A stretch of 64,000 bases of DNA from Hyperoodon ampullatus. Lineage: Eukaryota > Chordata > Mammalia > Artiodactyla > Ziphiidae. Location of the stretch: assembly GCA_949752795.1 (NCBI GenBank), contig CATKHW010000549.1:62001-126000 (forward strand). The letters run 5' to 3'. The position numbers and the translations under genes were made by a program. Positions 13,906-24,338 of this stretch are shown piece after piece. The notes under the pieces are model-generated. The model was not told the origin of the DNA and did not search any database. It worked only from the letters and a program-made list of their open reading frames with translations. Each line of letters opens with the position of its first letter. The first letter of the stretch is position 1.

Positions 13906-15644
13906 ATCAGCTCAAACCCACTATAAAAAGGAATTTCAAAAACAAAACAAAAAAACTGGGAAATTCTTTACAATTCCTTCAGGGTCTCTGATGAAGGCTG
14001 GAATGACCCTATCTACAACGACAGCTGGATGTGGCATAAGGAGGGACACTTGGGACTGAGACGATTGGTGAGATTGGGTGAGCAAATGCAGACCCTTTAA
14101 AGCAATAATGCATGGCACCCATTCCATGGGTCCGAACTCTCCAGGTTGAAGGGAATATTACTACAGCTATAACATGTGCGGGAAACCTAGAGAACGGACA
14201 CACTGTGAATACGAAAGGTTTCTAAAACTCAACGCATAGTCCCTCTCCTGGTGCTCCGGTTTGACTTTCCGTCTGCTTTACTATCAACCTCCCAACTTGG
14301 AGAGACAGCCCCTTTAACCTCTTGGTTCGCACAGGTTGCCAATTTGGCAGAGGATGAAAGGGAAGAGGGAGAACCAATGAGAGAGTAGCTGTTAGGCATT
14401 TGGACGGGCACATATCACTGTAATTTCCCGGCAGGAAGAAGAATTAACCGAATTCTCAGCCACCGACCGGGAACCAGTATAGTTCCTGAACCAAAATTTT
14501 GGACTTGCGGTCAGCTCACCAAAAACGAGTTGAAAAATGGAGCTCAGGGGCACAGCAATTCACAAACTGGCCGAGTAATAAAGGACAACTATCGTCCAAA
14601 AATCTGTTGAGGGAAGGCAACGAGGCGGACTTGAAAGCGAGGCAGAATAGCAGGAAACAGATTTCAAGAGGTACGTTGGAATCGCCTTTAAAGCACACGA
14701 AGAGGGGCACAACTTCGACAATGATGCACTTGGCCAAAAAGGGCGTATGCGTTTTCTCCTGAATATATTCAGGAGAAAACGCATACGCCCTTTTTGGCCA
14801 AGCAAGCAAGCGGGCAATGCAAATCTGCACTACAAAGAAGTATCACTTCCCACCGGTCAAAAGGGACATCCACAAAATGTGTAAGAACAAGAAAGGCAAG
14901 ACAGGCCCTGGAGAACAGGGAGCCTTGTTATGCTGATGGGCGGGATGTAAATTGCCAACTGCCTCTCTGGAGGAGTGCATTCTGTTCCCTAAAACAAGTA
15001 AAGAACAGAGCTACAGAGCCAAGGGCACTACCAGTCTAGGGAATATACCTTGGGAAAACTGAAAATCAATAAGACAGAGCCACCCCAAAATTTAGGGCTG
15101 CACTGCATACAAGGACCTCAACTTGGATACACCTTAAGTATCCCAGAAAATATAAACATGGTTCAAAAAATTGTGGTACTTACGTACGATGGAATATCCC
15201 TCAGCCATGAAATCAATGTCATAAGACCAGTAGCAGCAAAATGGGTGGATTCTGGTACGATGATTCTAAGTGAAATAAGTCACACAGAAAAAGAAACTTA
15301 TCATAAGATATCACTTATGAAGATCCTGTAAACATGGCTACACTTGAACTGAGTTAGGAAAGAGAACAGTGTCTCACATTTAGAAAACACTCTTATACCT
15401 GCTTAAGGGGGAAGGAGAGGTGGGGTGATGCATAAAACCAGAGTTTGATATAAGCACAGGTACCGTTCCAAAAACCAACTATGGAATAGACAAGACCTAC
15501 ACCGTCTTCAGCGAAAGGGACTCAAAACCCCATATTTCCCGCAGAGGAAAATATCTGACTAGTAAGAATCTTAAAACCTATGTATTGATATGTCTCCGTA
15601 AGGGAATCAAGTGTGTCTAGACTGGCATAAACATGGCAGCGAGA
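13906..15644 (+). repeat. Satellite monomer, copy 9
   Basis: 1,739 bp, palindrome 14729-14802 perfect. Same type as copy 7, no private change noticed. Confidence 0.95.
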
Positions 15645-17382
15645 ATCAGCTCAAACCCACTATAAAAAGGAATTTCAAAAACAAAACAAAAAAACTGGGA
15701 AATTCTTTACAATTCCTTCAGGGTCTCTGATGAAGGCTGGAATGACCCTATCTACAACTACAGCTGGATGTGGCATAAGGAGGGACACTTGGGACTGAGA
15801 CGATTGGTGAGATTGGGTGAGCAAATGCAGACCCTTTAAAGCAATAATGCATGACACCCATTCCATGGGTCCGAACTCTCCAGGTTGAAGGGAATATTAC
15901 TACAGCTATAACATGTGCGGGAAACCTAGAGAACGGACACACTGTGAATACGAAAGGTTTCTAAAACTCAACGCATAGTCCCTCTCCTGGTGCTCCGGTT
16001 TGACTTTCCGTCTGCTTTACTATCAACCTCCCAACTTGGAGAGACAGCCCCTTTAACCTCTTGGTTCGCACAGGTTGCCAATTTGGCAGAGGATGAAAGG
16101 GAAGAGGGAGAACCAATGAGAGAGTAGCTGTTAGGCATTTGGACGGGCACATATCACTGTAATTTCCCAGCAGGAAGAAGAATTAACCAAATTCTCAGCC
16201 ACCCACCGGGAACCAGTATAGGTCCTGAACCAAAATTTTGGACTTGCGGTCAGCTCACCAACACGAGTTGAAAAATGGAGCTCAGGGGCACAGCAATTCA
16301 CAAACTGGCCGAGTAATAAAGGACAACTATCGTCCAAAAATCTGTTGAGGGAAGGCAACGAGGCGGACTTGAAAGCGAGGCAGAATAGCAGGAAACAGAT
16401 TTCAAGAGGTACGTTGGAATCGCCTTTAAAGCACAGGAAGAGGGGCACAACTTCGACAATGATGCACTTGGCCAAAAAGGGCGTATGCGTTTTCTCCTGA
16501 ATATATTCAGGAGAAAACGCATACGCCCTTTTTGGCCAAGCAAGCAAGCGGGCAATGCAAATCTGCACTACAAAGAAGTATCACTTCCCACCGGTCAAAA
16601 GGGACATCCACAAAATGTGTAAGAACAAGAAAGGCAAGACAGGCCCTGGAGAACAGGGAGCCTTGTTATGCTGATGGGCGGGATGTAAATTGCCAACTGC
16701 CTCTCTGGAGGAGTGCATTCTGTTCCCTAAAACAAGTAAAGAACAGAGCTACAGAGCCAAGGGCACTACCAGTCTAGGGAATATACCTTGGGAAAACTGA
16801 AAATCAATAAGACAGAGCCACCCCAAAATTTAGGGCTGCACTGCATACAAGGACCTCAACTTGGATACACCTTAAGTATCCCAGAAAATATAAACATGGT
16901 TCAAAAACTTGTGGTACTTACGTACGATGGAATATCCCTCAGCCATGAAATCAATGTCATAAGACCAGTAGCAGCAAAATGGGTGGATTCAGGTACGATG
17001 ATTCTAAGTGAAATAAGTCACACAGAAAAAGAAACTTATCATAAGATATCACTTATGAAGATCCTGTAAACATGGCTACACTTGAACTGAGTTAGGAAAG
17101 AGAACAGTGTCTCACATTTAGAAAACACTCTTATACCTGCTTAAGGGGGAAGGAGAGGTGGGGTGATGCATAAAACCAGAGTTTGATATAAGCACAGGTA
17201 CCGTTCCAAAAACCAACTATGGAATAGACAAGACCTACACCGTCCTCAGCGAAAGGGACTCAAAACCCCATATTTCCCGCAGAGGAAAATATCTGACTAG
17301 TAAGTATCTTAAAACCTATGTATTGATATGTCTCCGTAAGGGAATCAAGTGTGTCTAGACTGGCATAAACATGGCAGCGAGA
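15645..17382 (+). repeat. Satellite monomer, copy 10
   Basis: 1,738 bp, palindrome 16467-16540 perfect. Same type as copy 8, no private change noticed. Confidence 0.95.
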
Positions 17383-19121
17383 ATCAGCTCAAACCCACTA
17401 TAAAAAGGAATTTCAAAAACAAAACAAAAAAACTGGGAAATTCTTTACAATTCCTTCAGGGTCTCTGATGAAGGCTGGAATGACCCTATCTACAACGACA
17501 GCTGGATGTGGCATAAGGAGGGACACTTGGGACTGAGACGATTGGTGAGATTGGGTGAGCAAATGCAGACCCTTTAAAGCAATAATGCATGGCACCCATT
17601 CCATGGGTCCGAACTCTCCAGGTTGAAGGGAATATTACTACAGCTATAACATGTGCGGGAAACCTAGAGAACGGACACACTGTGAATACGAAAGGTTTCT
17701 AAAACTCAACGCATAGTCCCTCTCCTGGTGCTCCGGTTTGACTTTCCGTCTGCTTTACTATCAACCTCCCAACTTGGAGAGACAGCCCCTTTAACCTCTT
17801 GGTTCGCACAGGTTGCCAATTTGGCAGAGGATGAAAGGGAAGAGGGAGAACCAATGAGAGAGTAGCTGTTAGGCATTTGGACGGGCACATATCACTGTAA
17901 TTTCCCGGCAGGAAGAAGAATTAACCGAATTCTCAGCCACCGACCGGGAACCAGTATAGTTCCTGAACCAAAATTTTGGACTTGCGGTCAGCTCACCAAA
18001 AACGAGTTGAAAAATGGAGCTCAGGGGCACAGCAATTCACAAACTGGCCGAGTAATAAAGGACAACTATCGTCCAAAAATCTGTTGAGGGAAGGCAACGA
18101 GGCGGACTTGAAAGCGAGGCAGAATAGCAGGAAACAGATTTCAAGAGGTACGTTGGAATCGCCTTTAAAGCACACGAAGAGGGGCACAACTTCGACAATG
18201 ATGCACTTGGCCAAAAAGGGCGTATGCGTTTTCTCCTGAATATATTCAGGAGAAAACGCATACGCCCTTTTTGGCCAAGCAAGCAAGCGGGCAATGCAAA
18301 TCTGCACTACAAAGAAGTATCACTTCCCACCGGTCAAAAGGGACATCCACAAAATGTGTAAGAACAAGAAAGGCAAGACAGGCCCTGGAGAACAGGGAGC
18401 CTTGTTATGCTGATGGGCGGGATGTAAATTGCCAACTGCCTCTCTGGAGGAGTGCATTCTGTTCCCTAAAACAAGTAAAGAACAGAGCTACAGAGCCAAG
18501 GGCACTACCAGTCTAGGGAATATACCTTGGGAAAACTGAAAATCAATAAGACAGAGCCACCCCAAAATTTAGGGCTGCACTGCATACAAGGACCTCAACT
18601 TGGATACACCTTAAGTATCCCAGAAAATATAAACATGGTTCAAAAAATTGTGGTACTTACGTACGATGGAATATCCCTCAGCCATGAAATCAATGTCATA
18701 AGACCAGTAGCAGCAAAATGGGTGGATTCAGGTACGATGATTCTAAGTGAAATAAGTCACACAGAAAAAGAAACTTATCATAAGATATCACTTATGAAGA
18801 TCCTGTAAACATGGCTACACTTGAACTGAGTTAGGAAAGAGAACGGTGTCTCACATTTAGAAAACACTCTTATACCTGCTTAAGGGGGAAGGAGAGGTGG
18901 GGTGATGCATAAAACCAGAGTTTGATATAAGCACAGGTACCGTTCCAAAAACCAACTATGTAATAGACAAGACCTACACCGTCCTCAGCGAAAGGGACTC
19001 AAAACCCCATATTTCCCGCAGAGGAAAATATCTGACTAGTAAGAATCTTAAAACCTATGTATTGATATGTCTCCGTAAGGGAATCAAGTGTGTCTAGACT
19101 GGCATAAACATGGCAGCGAGA
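17383..19121 (+). repeat. Satellite monomer, copy 11
   Basis: 1,739 bp, palindrome 18206-18279 perfect. Body as copies 7 and 9; the 3' part as copy 2 (GAACGGTGTC). Private TATGTAATAG at about 18958. Confidence 0.95.
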
Positions 19122-20860
19122 ATCAGCTCAAACCCACTATAAAAAGGAATTTCAAAAACAAAACAAAAAAACTGGGAAATTCTTTACAATTCCTTCAGGG
19201 TCTCTGATGAAAGCTGGAATGACCCTATCTACAACGACAGCTGGATGTGGCATAAGGAGGGACACTTGGGACTGAGACGATTGGTGAGATTGGTTGAGCA
19301 AATGCAGACCCTTTAAAGCAATAATGCATGGCACCCATTCCATGGGTCTGAACTCTCCAGGTTGAAGGGAATATTACTACAGCTATAACATGTGCGGGAA
19401 ACCTAGAGAACGGACACACTGTGAATACGAAAGGATTCTAAAACTCAACGCATAGTCCCTCTCCTGGTGCTCCGGTTTGACTTTCCGTCTGCTTTACTAT
19501 CAACCTCCCAACTTGGAGAGACAGCCCCTTTAACCTCTTGGTTCGCACAGGTTGCCAATTTGGCAGAGGATGAAAGGGAAGAGGGAGAACCAATGAGAGA
19601 GTAGCTGTTAGGCATTTGGACGGGCACATATCACTGTAATTTCCCGGCAGGAAGAAGAATTAACCAAATTCTCAGCCACCCACCGGGAACCAGTATAGGT
19701 CCTGAACCAAAATTTTGGACTTGCGGTCAGCTCACCAAAAACGAGTTGAAAAATGGAGCTCAGGGGCACAGCAATTCACAATCTGGCCGAGTAATAAAGG
19801 ACAACTATCGTCCAAAAATCTGTTGGGGGAAGGCAACGAGGCGGACTTGAAAGCGAGGCAGAATAGCAGGAAACAGATTTCAAGAGGTACGTTGGAATCG
19901 CCTTTAAAGCACAGGAAGAGGGGCACAACTTCGACAATGATGCACTTGGCCAAAAATGGCGTATGCGTTTTCTCCTGAATATATTCAGGAGAAAACGCAT
20001 ACGCCCTTTTTGGCCAAGCAAGCAAGCGGGCAATGCAAATCTGCACTACAAAGAAGTATCACTTCCCACCGGTCAAAAGGGACATCCACAAAATGTGTAA
20101 GAACAAGAAAGGCAAGACAGGCCCTGGAGAACAGGGAGCCTTGTTATGCTGATGGGCGGGATGTAAATTGCCAACTGCCTCTCTGGAGGAGTGCATTCTG
20201 TTCCCTAAAGCAAGTAAAGAACAGAGCTACAGAGCCAAGGGCACTACCAGTCTAGGGAATATACCTTGGGAAAACTGAAAATCAATAAGACAGAGCCACC
20301 CCAAAATTTAGGGCTGCACTGCATACAAGGGCCTCAACTTGGATACACCTTAAGTATCCCAGAAAATATAAACATGGTTCAAAAAATTGTGGTACTTACG
20401 TACGATGGAATATCCCTCAGCCATGAAATCAATGTCATAAGACCAGTAGCAGCAAAATGGGTGGATTCAGGTACGATGATTCTAAGTGAAATAAGTCACA
20501 CAGAAAAAGAAACTTATCATAAGATATCACTTATGAAGATCCTGTAAACATGGCTACACTTGAACTGAGTTAGGAAAGAGAACAGTGTCTCACATTTAGA
20601 AAACACTCTTATAACTGCTTAAGGGGGAAGGAGAGGTGGGGTGATGCATAAAACCAGAGTTTGATATAAGCACAGGTACCGTTCCAAAAACCAACTATGG
20701 AATAGACAAGACCTACACCGTCTTCAGCGAAAGGGACTCAAAACCCCATATTTCCCGCAGAGGAAAATATCTGACTAGTAAGAATCTTAAAACCTATGTA
20801 TTGATATGTCTCCGTAAGGGAATCAAGTGTGTCTAGACTGGCATAAACATGGCAGCGAGA
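19122..20860 (+). repeat. Satellite monomer, copy 12
   Basis: 1,739 bp, palindrome 19945-20018 with one left-arm mismatch (AAAAATGGCG). Partner of copy 3, but without its insertions. Private GGGTCTGAAC. Confidence 0.95.
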
Positions 20861-20891
20861 ATCAGCTCAAACCCACTATAAAAAGGAATTT

Positions 20892-20911
20892 CAAAAACAA
20901 AACAAAAAAAC
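20892..20911 (+). other. A-rich relic of L1 poly(A) tail (reference copy 13)
   Basis: Copy 13 is used as reference because it is full length with a perfect palindrome and no private indel. These 20 bases are C plus runs of 5, 4 and 7 A separated by single C. They lie just downstream of a TATAAAAAGG that aligns with the AATAAA region of L1. I read this as the decayed poly(A) tail, so the natural junction between tandem L1 units is here. The same tract recurs at offset 32-51 of nearly every copy; copy 4 has lost one A, and copies 2 and 17 carry a substitution. Confidence 0.7.
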
Positions 20912-21420
20912 TGGGAAATTCTTTACAATTCCTTCAGGGTCTCTGATGAAAGCTGGAATGACCCTATCTACAACGACAGCTGGATGTGGCATAAGGAGGG
21001 ACACTTGGGACTGAGACGATTGGTGAGATTGGTTGAGCAAATGCAGACCCTTTAAAGCAATAATGCATGGCACCCATTCCATGGGTCCGAACTCTCCAGG
21101 TTGAAGGGAATATTACTACAGCTATAACATGTGCGGGAAACCTAGAGAACGGACACACTGTGAATACGAAAGGATTCTAAAACTCAACGCATAGTCCCTC
21201 TCCTGGTGCTCCGGTTTGACTTTCCGTCTGCTTTACTATCAACCTCCCAACTTGGAGAGACAGCCCCTTTAACCTCTTGGTTCGCACAGGTTGCCAATTT
21301 GGCAGAGGATGAAAGGGAAGAGGGAGAACCAATGAGAGAGTAGCTGTTAGGCATTTGGACGGGCACATATCACTGTAATTTCCCGGCAGGAAGAAGAATT
21401 AACCAAATTCTCAGCCACCC
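20912..21420. repeat. Unassigned 509-bp segment of the monomer (reference copy 13)
   Basis: Between the A-rich tail and the first recognisable L1 sequence lie about 509 bases I cannot assign. Open frames of 60-66 codons occur on the minus strand, but they lack convincing starts and match nothing I know. It contains a 13-bp inverted repeat (TGCCAATTTGGCA, 21292-21304) and a small CCCAT/ATGGG stem. The final 150 bases could be very diverged L1 ORF2, since a weak collinear resemblance continues upstream, but this is not secure. It may equally come from another element captured when the unit formed. Confidence 0.6.
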
Positions 21421-21445
21421 ACCGGGAACCAGTATAGGTCCTGAA

Positions 21446-21457
21446 CCAAAATTTTGG
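21446..21457. repeat. 12-bp perfect palindrome CCAAAATTTTGG (reference copy 13)
   Basis: Self-complementary 12-mer present in most copies at the same offset. Copies 35 and 36 have an A in place of the central T, which breaks the symmetry. An A/T core of this kind can arise by chance and I assign no function. Confidence 0.6.
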
Positions 21458-21625
21458 ACTTGCGGTCAGCTCACCAAAAACGAGTTGAAAAATGGAGCTC
21501 AGGGGCACAGCAATTCACAATCTGGCCGAGTAATAAAGGACAACTATCGTCCAAAAATCTGTTGGGGGAAGGCAACGAGGCGGACTTGAAAGCGAGGCAG
21601 AATAGCAGGAAACAGATTTCAAGAG

Positions 21626-21642
21626 GTACGTTGGAATCGCCT
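21626..21642 (+). promoter_or_regulatory. Weak CENP-B-box-like sequence within L1 segment (reference copy 13)
   Basis: The bases CGTTGGAA followed by TCG match the middle of the mammalian CENP-B box. In total 11 of 17 consensus positions agree, but only 6 of the 9 core positions. In copies 20, 23, 28, 30 and 31 a C-to-T change removes the second CpG; copy 33 reads GGATTTGCC. It is probably too poor to bind CENP-B; recorded because satellites often evolve such motifs. Confidence 0.2.
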
Positions 21643-21683
21643 TTAAAGCACAGGAAGAGGGGCACAACTTCGACAATGATGCA

Positions 21684-21757
21684 CTTGGCCAAAAAGGGCG
21701 TATGCGTTTTCTCCTGAATATATTCAGGAGAAAACGCATACGCCCTTTTTGGCCAAG
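21684..21757. repeat. 74-bp perfect palindrome (reference copy 13)
   Basis: Two 37-base arms meet with no spacer at a GAATATATTC centre; the outer ends are CTTGGCCAAAAAGG and CCTTTTTGGCCAAG. Every base pairs with its mirror base. It separates L1-like CGACAATGATGCA from CAAGCAAGCGGGCAATGCAAATC, so it sits inside ORF2-derived sequence. It could extrude as a cruciform or fold as a long hairpin in single strands or RNA. It occurs at offset 824-897 of every copy. No clear target-site duplication flanks it; a short AAGC repeat follows on the right. Confidence 0.95.
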
Positions 21758-22286
21758 CAAGCAAGCGGGCAATGCAAATCTGCACTACAAAGAAGTATCA
21801 CTTCCCACCGGTCAAAAGGGACATCCACAAAATGTGTAAGAACAAGAAAGGCAAGACAGGCCCTGGAGAACAGGGAGCCTTGTTATGCTGATGGGCGGGA
21901 TGTAAATTGCCAACTGCCTCTCTGGAGGAGTGCATTCTGTTCCCTAAAGCAAGTAAAGAACAGAGCTACAGAGCCAAGGGCACTACCAGTCTAGGGAATA
22001 TACCTTGGGAAAACTGAAAATCAATAAGACAGAGCCACCCCAAAATTTAGGGCTGCACTGCATACAAGGGCCTCAACTTGGATACACCTTAAGTATCCCA
22101 GAAAATATAAACATGGTTCAAAAAATTGTGGTACTTACGTACGATGGAATATCCCTCAGCCATGAAATCAATGTCATAAGACCAGTAGCAGCAAAATGGG
22201 TGGATTCAGGTACGATGATTCTAAGTGAAATAAGTCACACAGAAAAAGAAACTTATCATAAGATATCACTTATGAAGATCCTGTAA
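21758..22286 (+). pseudogene. L1 ORF2 C-terminal region, degraded (reference copy 13)
   Basis: Collinear with the 3' end of mammalian L1 ORF2 by eye: AATGCAAATC (21771), ACTACAA, GTATCAC, CACCGGTCA, ATGTAAATTG (21900), GTTCCCTAAA, GGAATATACC, TGTGGTAC (22127), ATGGAATAT, CTCAGCCAT, CTAAGTGAAATAAGTCA (22221), AGATATCACTTAT. A 93-codon open frame spans 22005-22286; it opens with TTG and its first ATG is at 22113. Its end reads AAKWVDSGTMILSE, then SHTEKETYHKISL, matching the conserved ORF2p C-terminal tail. The upstream residues VVLTYDGISLSH instead correspond to L1 bases read in another frame, so the frame is a mosaic created by indels. No reverse transcriptase or endonuclease domain is present. 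Confidence 0.85.
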
Positions 22287-22625
22287 ACATGGCTACACTT
22301 GAACTGAGTTAGGAAAGAGAACAGTGTCTCACATTTAGAAAACACTCTTATACCTGCTTAAGGGGGAAGGAGAGGTGGGGTGATGCATAAAACCAGAGTT
22401 TGATATAAGCACAGGTACCGTTCCAAAAACCAACTATGGAATAGACAAGACCTACACCGTCTTCAGCGAAAGGGACTCAAAACCCCATATTTCCCGCAGA
22501 GGAAAATATCTGACTAGTAAGAATCTTAAAACCTATGTATTGATATGTCTCCGTAAGGGAATCAAGTGTGTCTAGACTGGCATAAACATGGCAGCGAGAA
22601 TCAGCTCAAACCCACTATAAAAAGG
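22287..22625 (+). pseudogene. L1 3' UTR-like segment (reference copy 13 into copy 14)
   Basis: Downstream of the ORF2 stop the sequence keeps the order of a laurasiatherian L1 3' UTR: a purine-rich GGGGGAAGGAGAGGTGGGG block, an AAGACCTACACCGTC...AAAGGGACT region resembling the 'acctactgtatagcacagggaact' stretch, AAGAATCTTAAAACC, GAATCAAGTGTGTCTAGACTGG, and a terminal CTATAAAAAGG in place of AATAAA. Similarity is visible but lower than in ORF2. It ends at the A-rich tail of the next copy, so adjacent monomers are joined as L1 tail to truncated L1 body. Confidence 0.65.
22455..22471 (-). promoter_or_regulatory. CENP-B-box-like motif, 8 of 9 core bases (reference copy 13)
   Basis: On the minus strand the 17-mer TTTCGCTGAAGACGGTG has TTCG, the A and CGG of the nTTCGnnnnAnnCGGGn core; only the last core G is T. 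Full consensus agreement is 12 of 17. The same version is in copies 3, 4, 5, 7, 9, 12, 14, 18 and 21; copy 31 has a neighbouring change. Other copies have a T-to-C change (+ strand) that removes the core A, and many also have CG turned to TG. Binding by CENP-B is not shown; this is a motif match only. Confidence 0.35.
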
Positions 22626-24338
22626 AATTTCAAAAACAAAACAAAAAAACTGGGAAATTCTTTACAATTCCTTCAGGGTCTCTGATGAAAGCTGGAATGA
22701 CCCTATCTACAACGACAGCTGGATGTGGCATAAGGAGGGACACTTGGGACTGAGACGATTGGTGAGATTGGTTGAGCAAATGCAGACCCTTTAAAGCAAT
22801 AATGCATGGCACCCATTCCATGGGTCCGAACTCTCCAGGTTGAAGGGAATATTACTACAGCTATAACATGTGTGGGAAACCTAGAGAACGGACACACTGT
22901 GAATACGAAAGGATTCTAAAACTCAACGCATAGTCCCTCTCCTGGTGCTCCGGTTTGACTTTCCGTCTGCTTTACTATCAACCTCCCAACTTGGAGAGAC
23001 AGCCCCTTTAACCTCTTGGTTCGCACAGGTTGCCAATTTGGCAGAGGATGAAAGGGAAGAGGGAGAACCAATGAGAGAGTAGCTGTTAGGCATTTGGACG
23101 GGCACATATCACTGTAATTTCCCGGCAGGAAGAAGAATTAACCAAATTCTCAGCCACCCACCGGGAACCAGTATAGGTCCTGAACCAAAATTTTGGACTT
23201 GCGGTCAGCTCACCAAAAACGAGTTGAAAAATGGAGCTCAGGGGCACAGCAATTCACAATCTGGCCGAGTAATAAAGGACAACTATCGTCCAAAAATCTG
23301 TTGGGGGAAGGCAACGAGGCGGACTTGAAAGCGAGGCAGCATAGCAGGAAACAGATTTCAAGAGGTACGTTGGAATCGCCTTTAAAGCACAGGAAGAGGG
23401 GCACAACTTCGACAATGATGCACTTGGCCAAAAAGGGCGTATGCGTTTTCTCCTGAATATATTCAGGAGAAAACGCATACGCCCTTTTTGGCCAAGCAAG
23501 CAAGCGGGCAATGCAAATCTGCACTACAAAGAAGTATCACTTCCCACCGGTCAAAAGGGACATCCACAAAATGTGTAAGAACAAGAAAGGCAAGACAGGC
23601 CCTGGAGAACAGGGAGCCTTGTTATGCTGATGGGCGGGATGTAAATTGCCAACTGCCTCTCTGGAGGAGTGCATTCTGTTCCCTAAAACAAGTAAAGAAC
23701 AGAGCTACAGAGCCAAGGGCACTACCAGTCTAGGGAATATACCTTGGGAAAACTGAAAATCAATAAGACAGAGCCACCCCAAAATTTAGGGCTGCACTGC
23801 ATACAAGGACCTCAACTTGGATACACCTTAAGTATCCCAGAAAATATAAACATGGTTCAAAAAATTGTGGTACTTACGTACGATGGAATATCCCTCAGCC
23901 ATGAAATCAATGTCATAAGACCAGTAGCAGCAAAATGGGTGGATTCTGGTACGATGATTCTAAGTGAAATAAGTCACACAGAAAAAGAAACTTATCATAA
24001 GATATCACTTATGAAGATCCTGTAAACATGGCTACACTTGAACTGAGTTAGGAAAGAGAACAGTGTCTCACATTTAGAAAACACTCTTATACCTGCTTAA
24101 GGGGGAAGGAGAGGTGGGGTGATGCATAAAACCAGAGTTTGATATAAGCACAGGTACCGTTCCAAAAACCAACTATGGAATAGACAAGACCTACACCGTC
24201 TTCAGCGAAAGGGACTCAAAACCCCATATTTCCCGCAGAGGAAAATATCTGACTAGTAAGAATCTTAAAACCTATGTATTGATATGTCTCCGTAAGGGAA
24301 TCAAGTGTGTCTAGACTGGCATAAACATGGCAGCGAGA
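22600..24338 (+). repeat. Satellite monomer, copy 14
   Basis: 1,739 bp, palindrome 23423-23496 perfect. Partner of copy 5 (GGCAGCATAG). Private ATGTGTGGG near 22868. Confidence 0.95.

Larger units (their letters stand above)
8691..19121 (+). repeat. Dimeric higher-order repeat, three units of 3,477 bp (copies 6-11)
   Basis: Monomer types alternate. Copies 6, 8 and 10 share a 1-bp deletion giving CCAACACGAG, plus ACAACTACAGC and GCATGACACC. Copies 7, 9 and 11 share CCGAATTC, CCACCGACCGGG, TATAGTTCC and CACACGAAG. Units are 8691-12167, 12168-15644 and 15645-19121. Copy 11 changes near its 3' end to the version seen in copy 2. Confidence 0.9.
21421..21683 (+). pseudogene. L1 ORF2-derived segment, left of the palindrome (reference copy 13)
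   Basis: By eye this aligns collinearly on the + strand with late ORF2 of mammalian L1, from the stretch encoding the region around a CACAGCAA motif, through TAATAAAGGA...TCCAAAAAT, to GGCAGAATAGCAGG...CAGATTTC...AAGCACAGGAAGAGG...CAACTTCG. Resemblance is good from about 21526 and only tentative before that. The frame is broken by stops and indels, so no ORF2 protein can be made. The next L1 bases expected (just before AATGCAAATC) resume only after the palindrome, which shows that the palindrome is an insertion relative to L1. Confidence 0.7.
20861..22599 (+). repeat. Satellite monomer, copy 13 (reference)
   Basis: 1,739 bp, palindrome 21684-21757 perfect. Partner of copy 4 with an intact A-rich tail. 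Its parts are annotated individually and can be carried to the other copies by offset. Confidence 0.95.

Noticed and set aside
21292..21304. TGCCAATTTGGCA as a nuclear factor I site
   Set aside because: The half sites point the wrong way with a 1-bp spacer, unlike TTGGC(N5)GCCAA.
21684..21757. Palindrome as a classical DNA-transposon MITE
   Set aside because: There is no internal spacer, no clear target-site duplication and no known terminal motif; a short AAGC repeat on one side is not enough.
22616..22625. TATAAAAAGG as a TATA-box promoter in each monomer
   Set aside because: It aligns with the poly(A)-signal region of the L1 3' end and is followed by the A-rich tail; no initiator or other promoter parts were seen.
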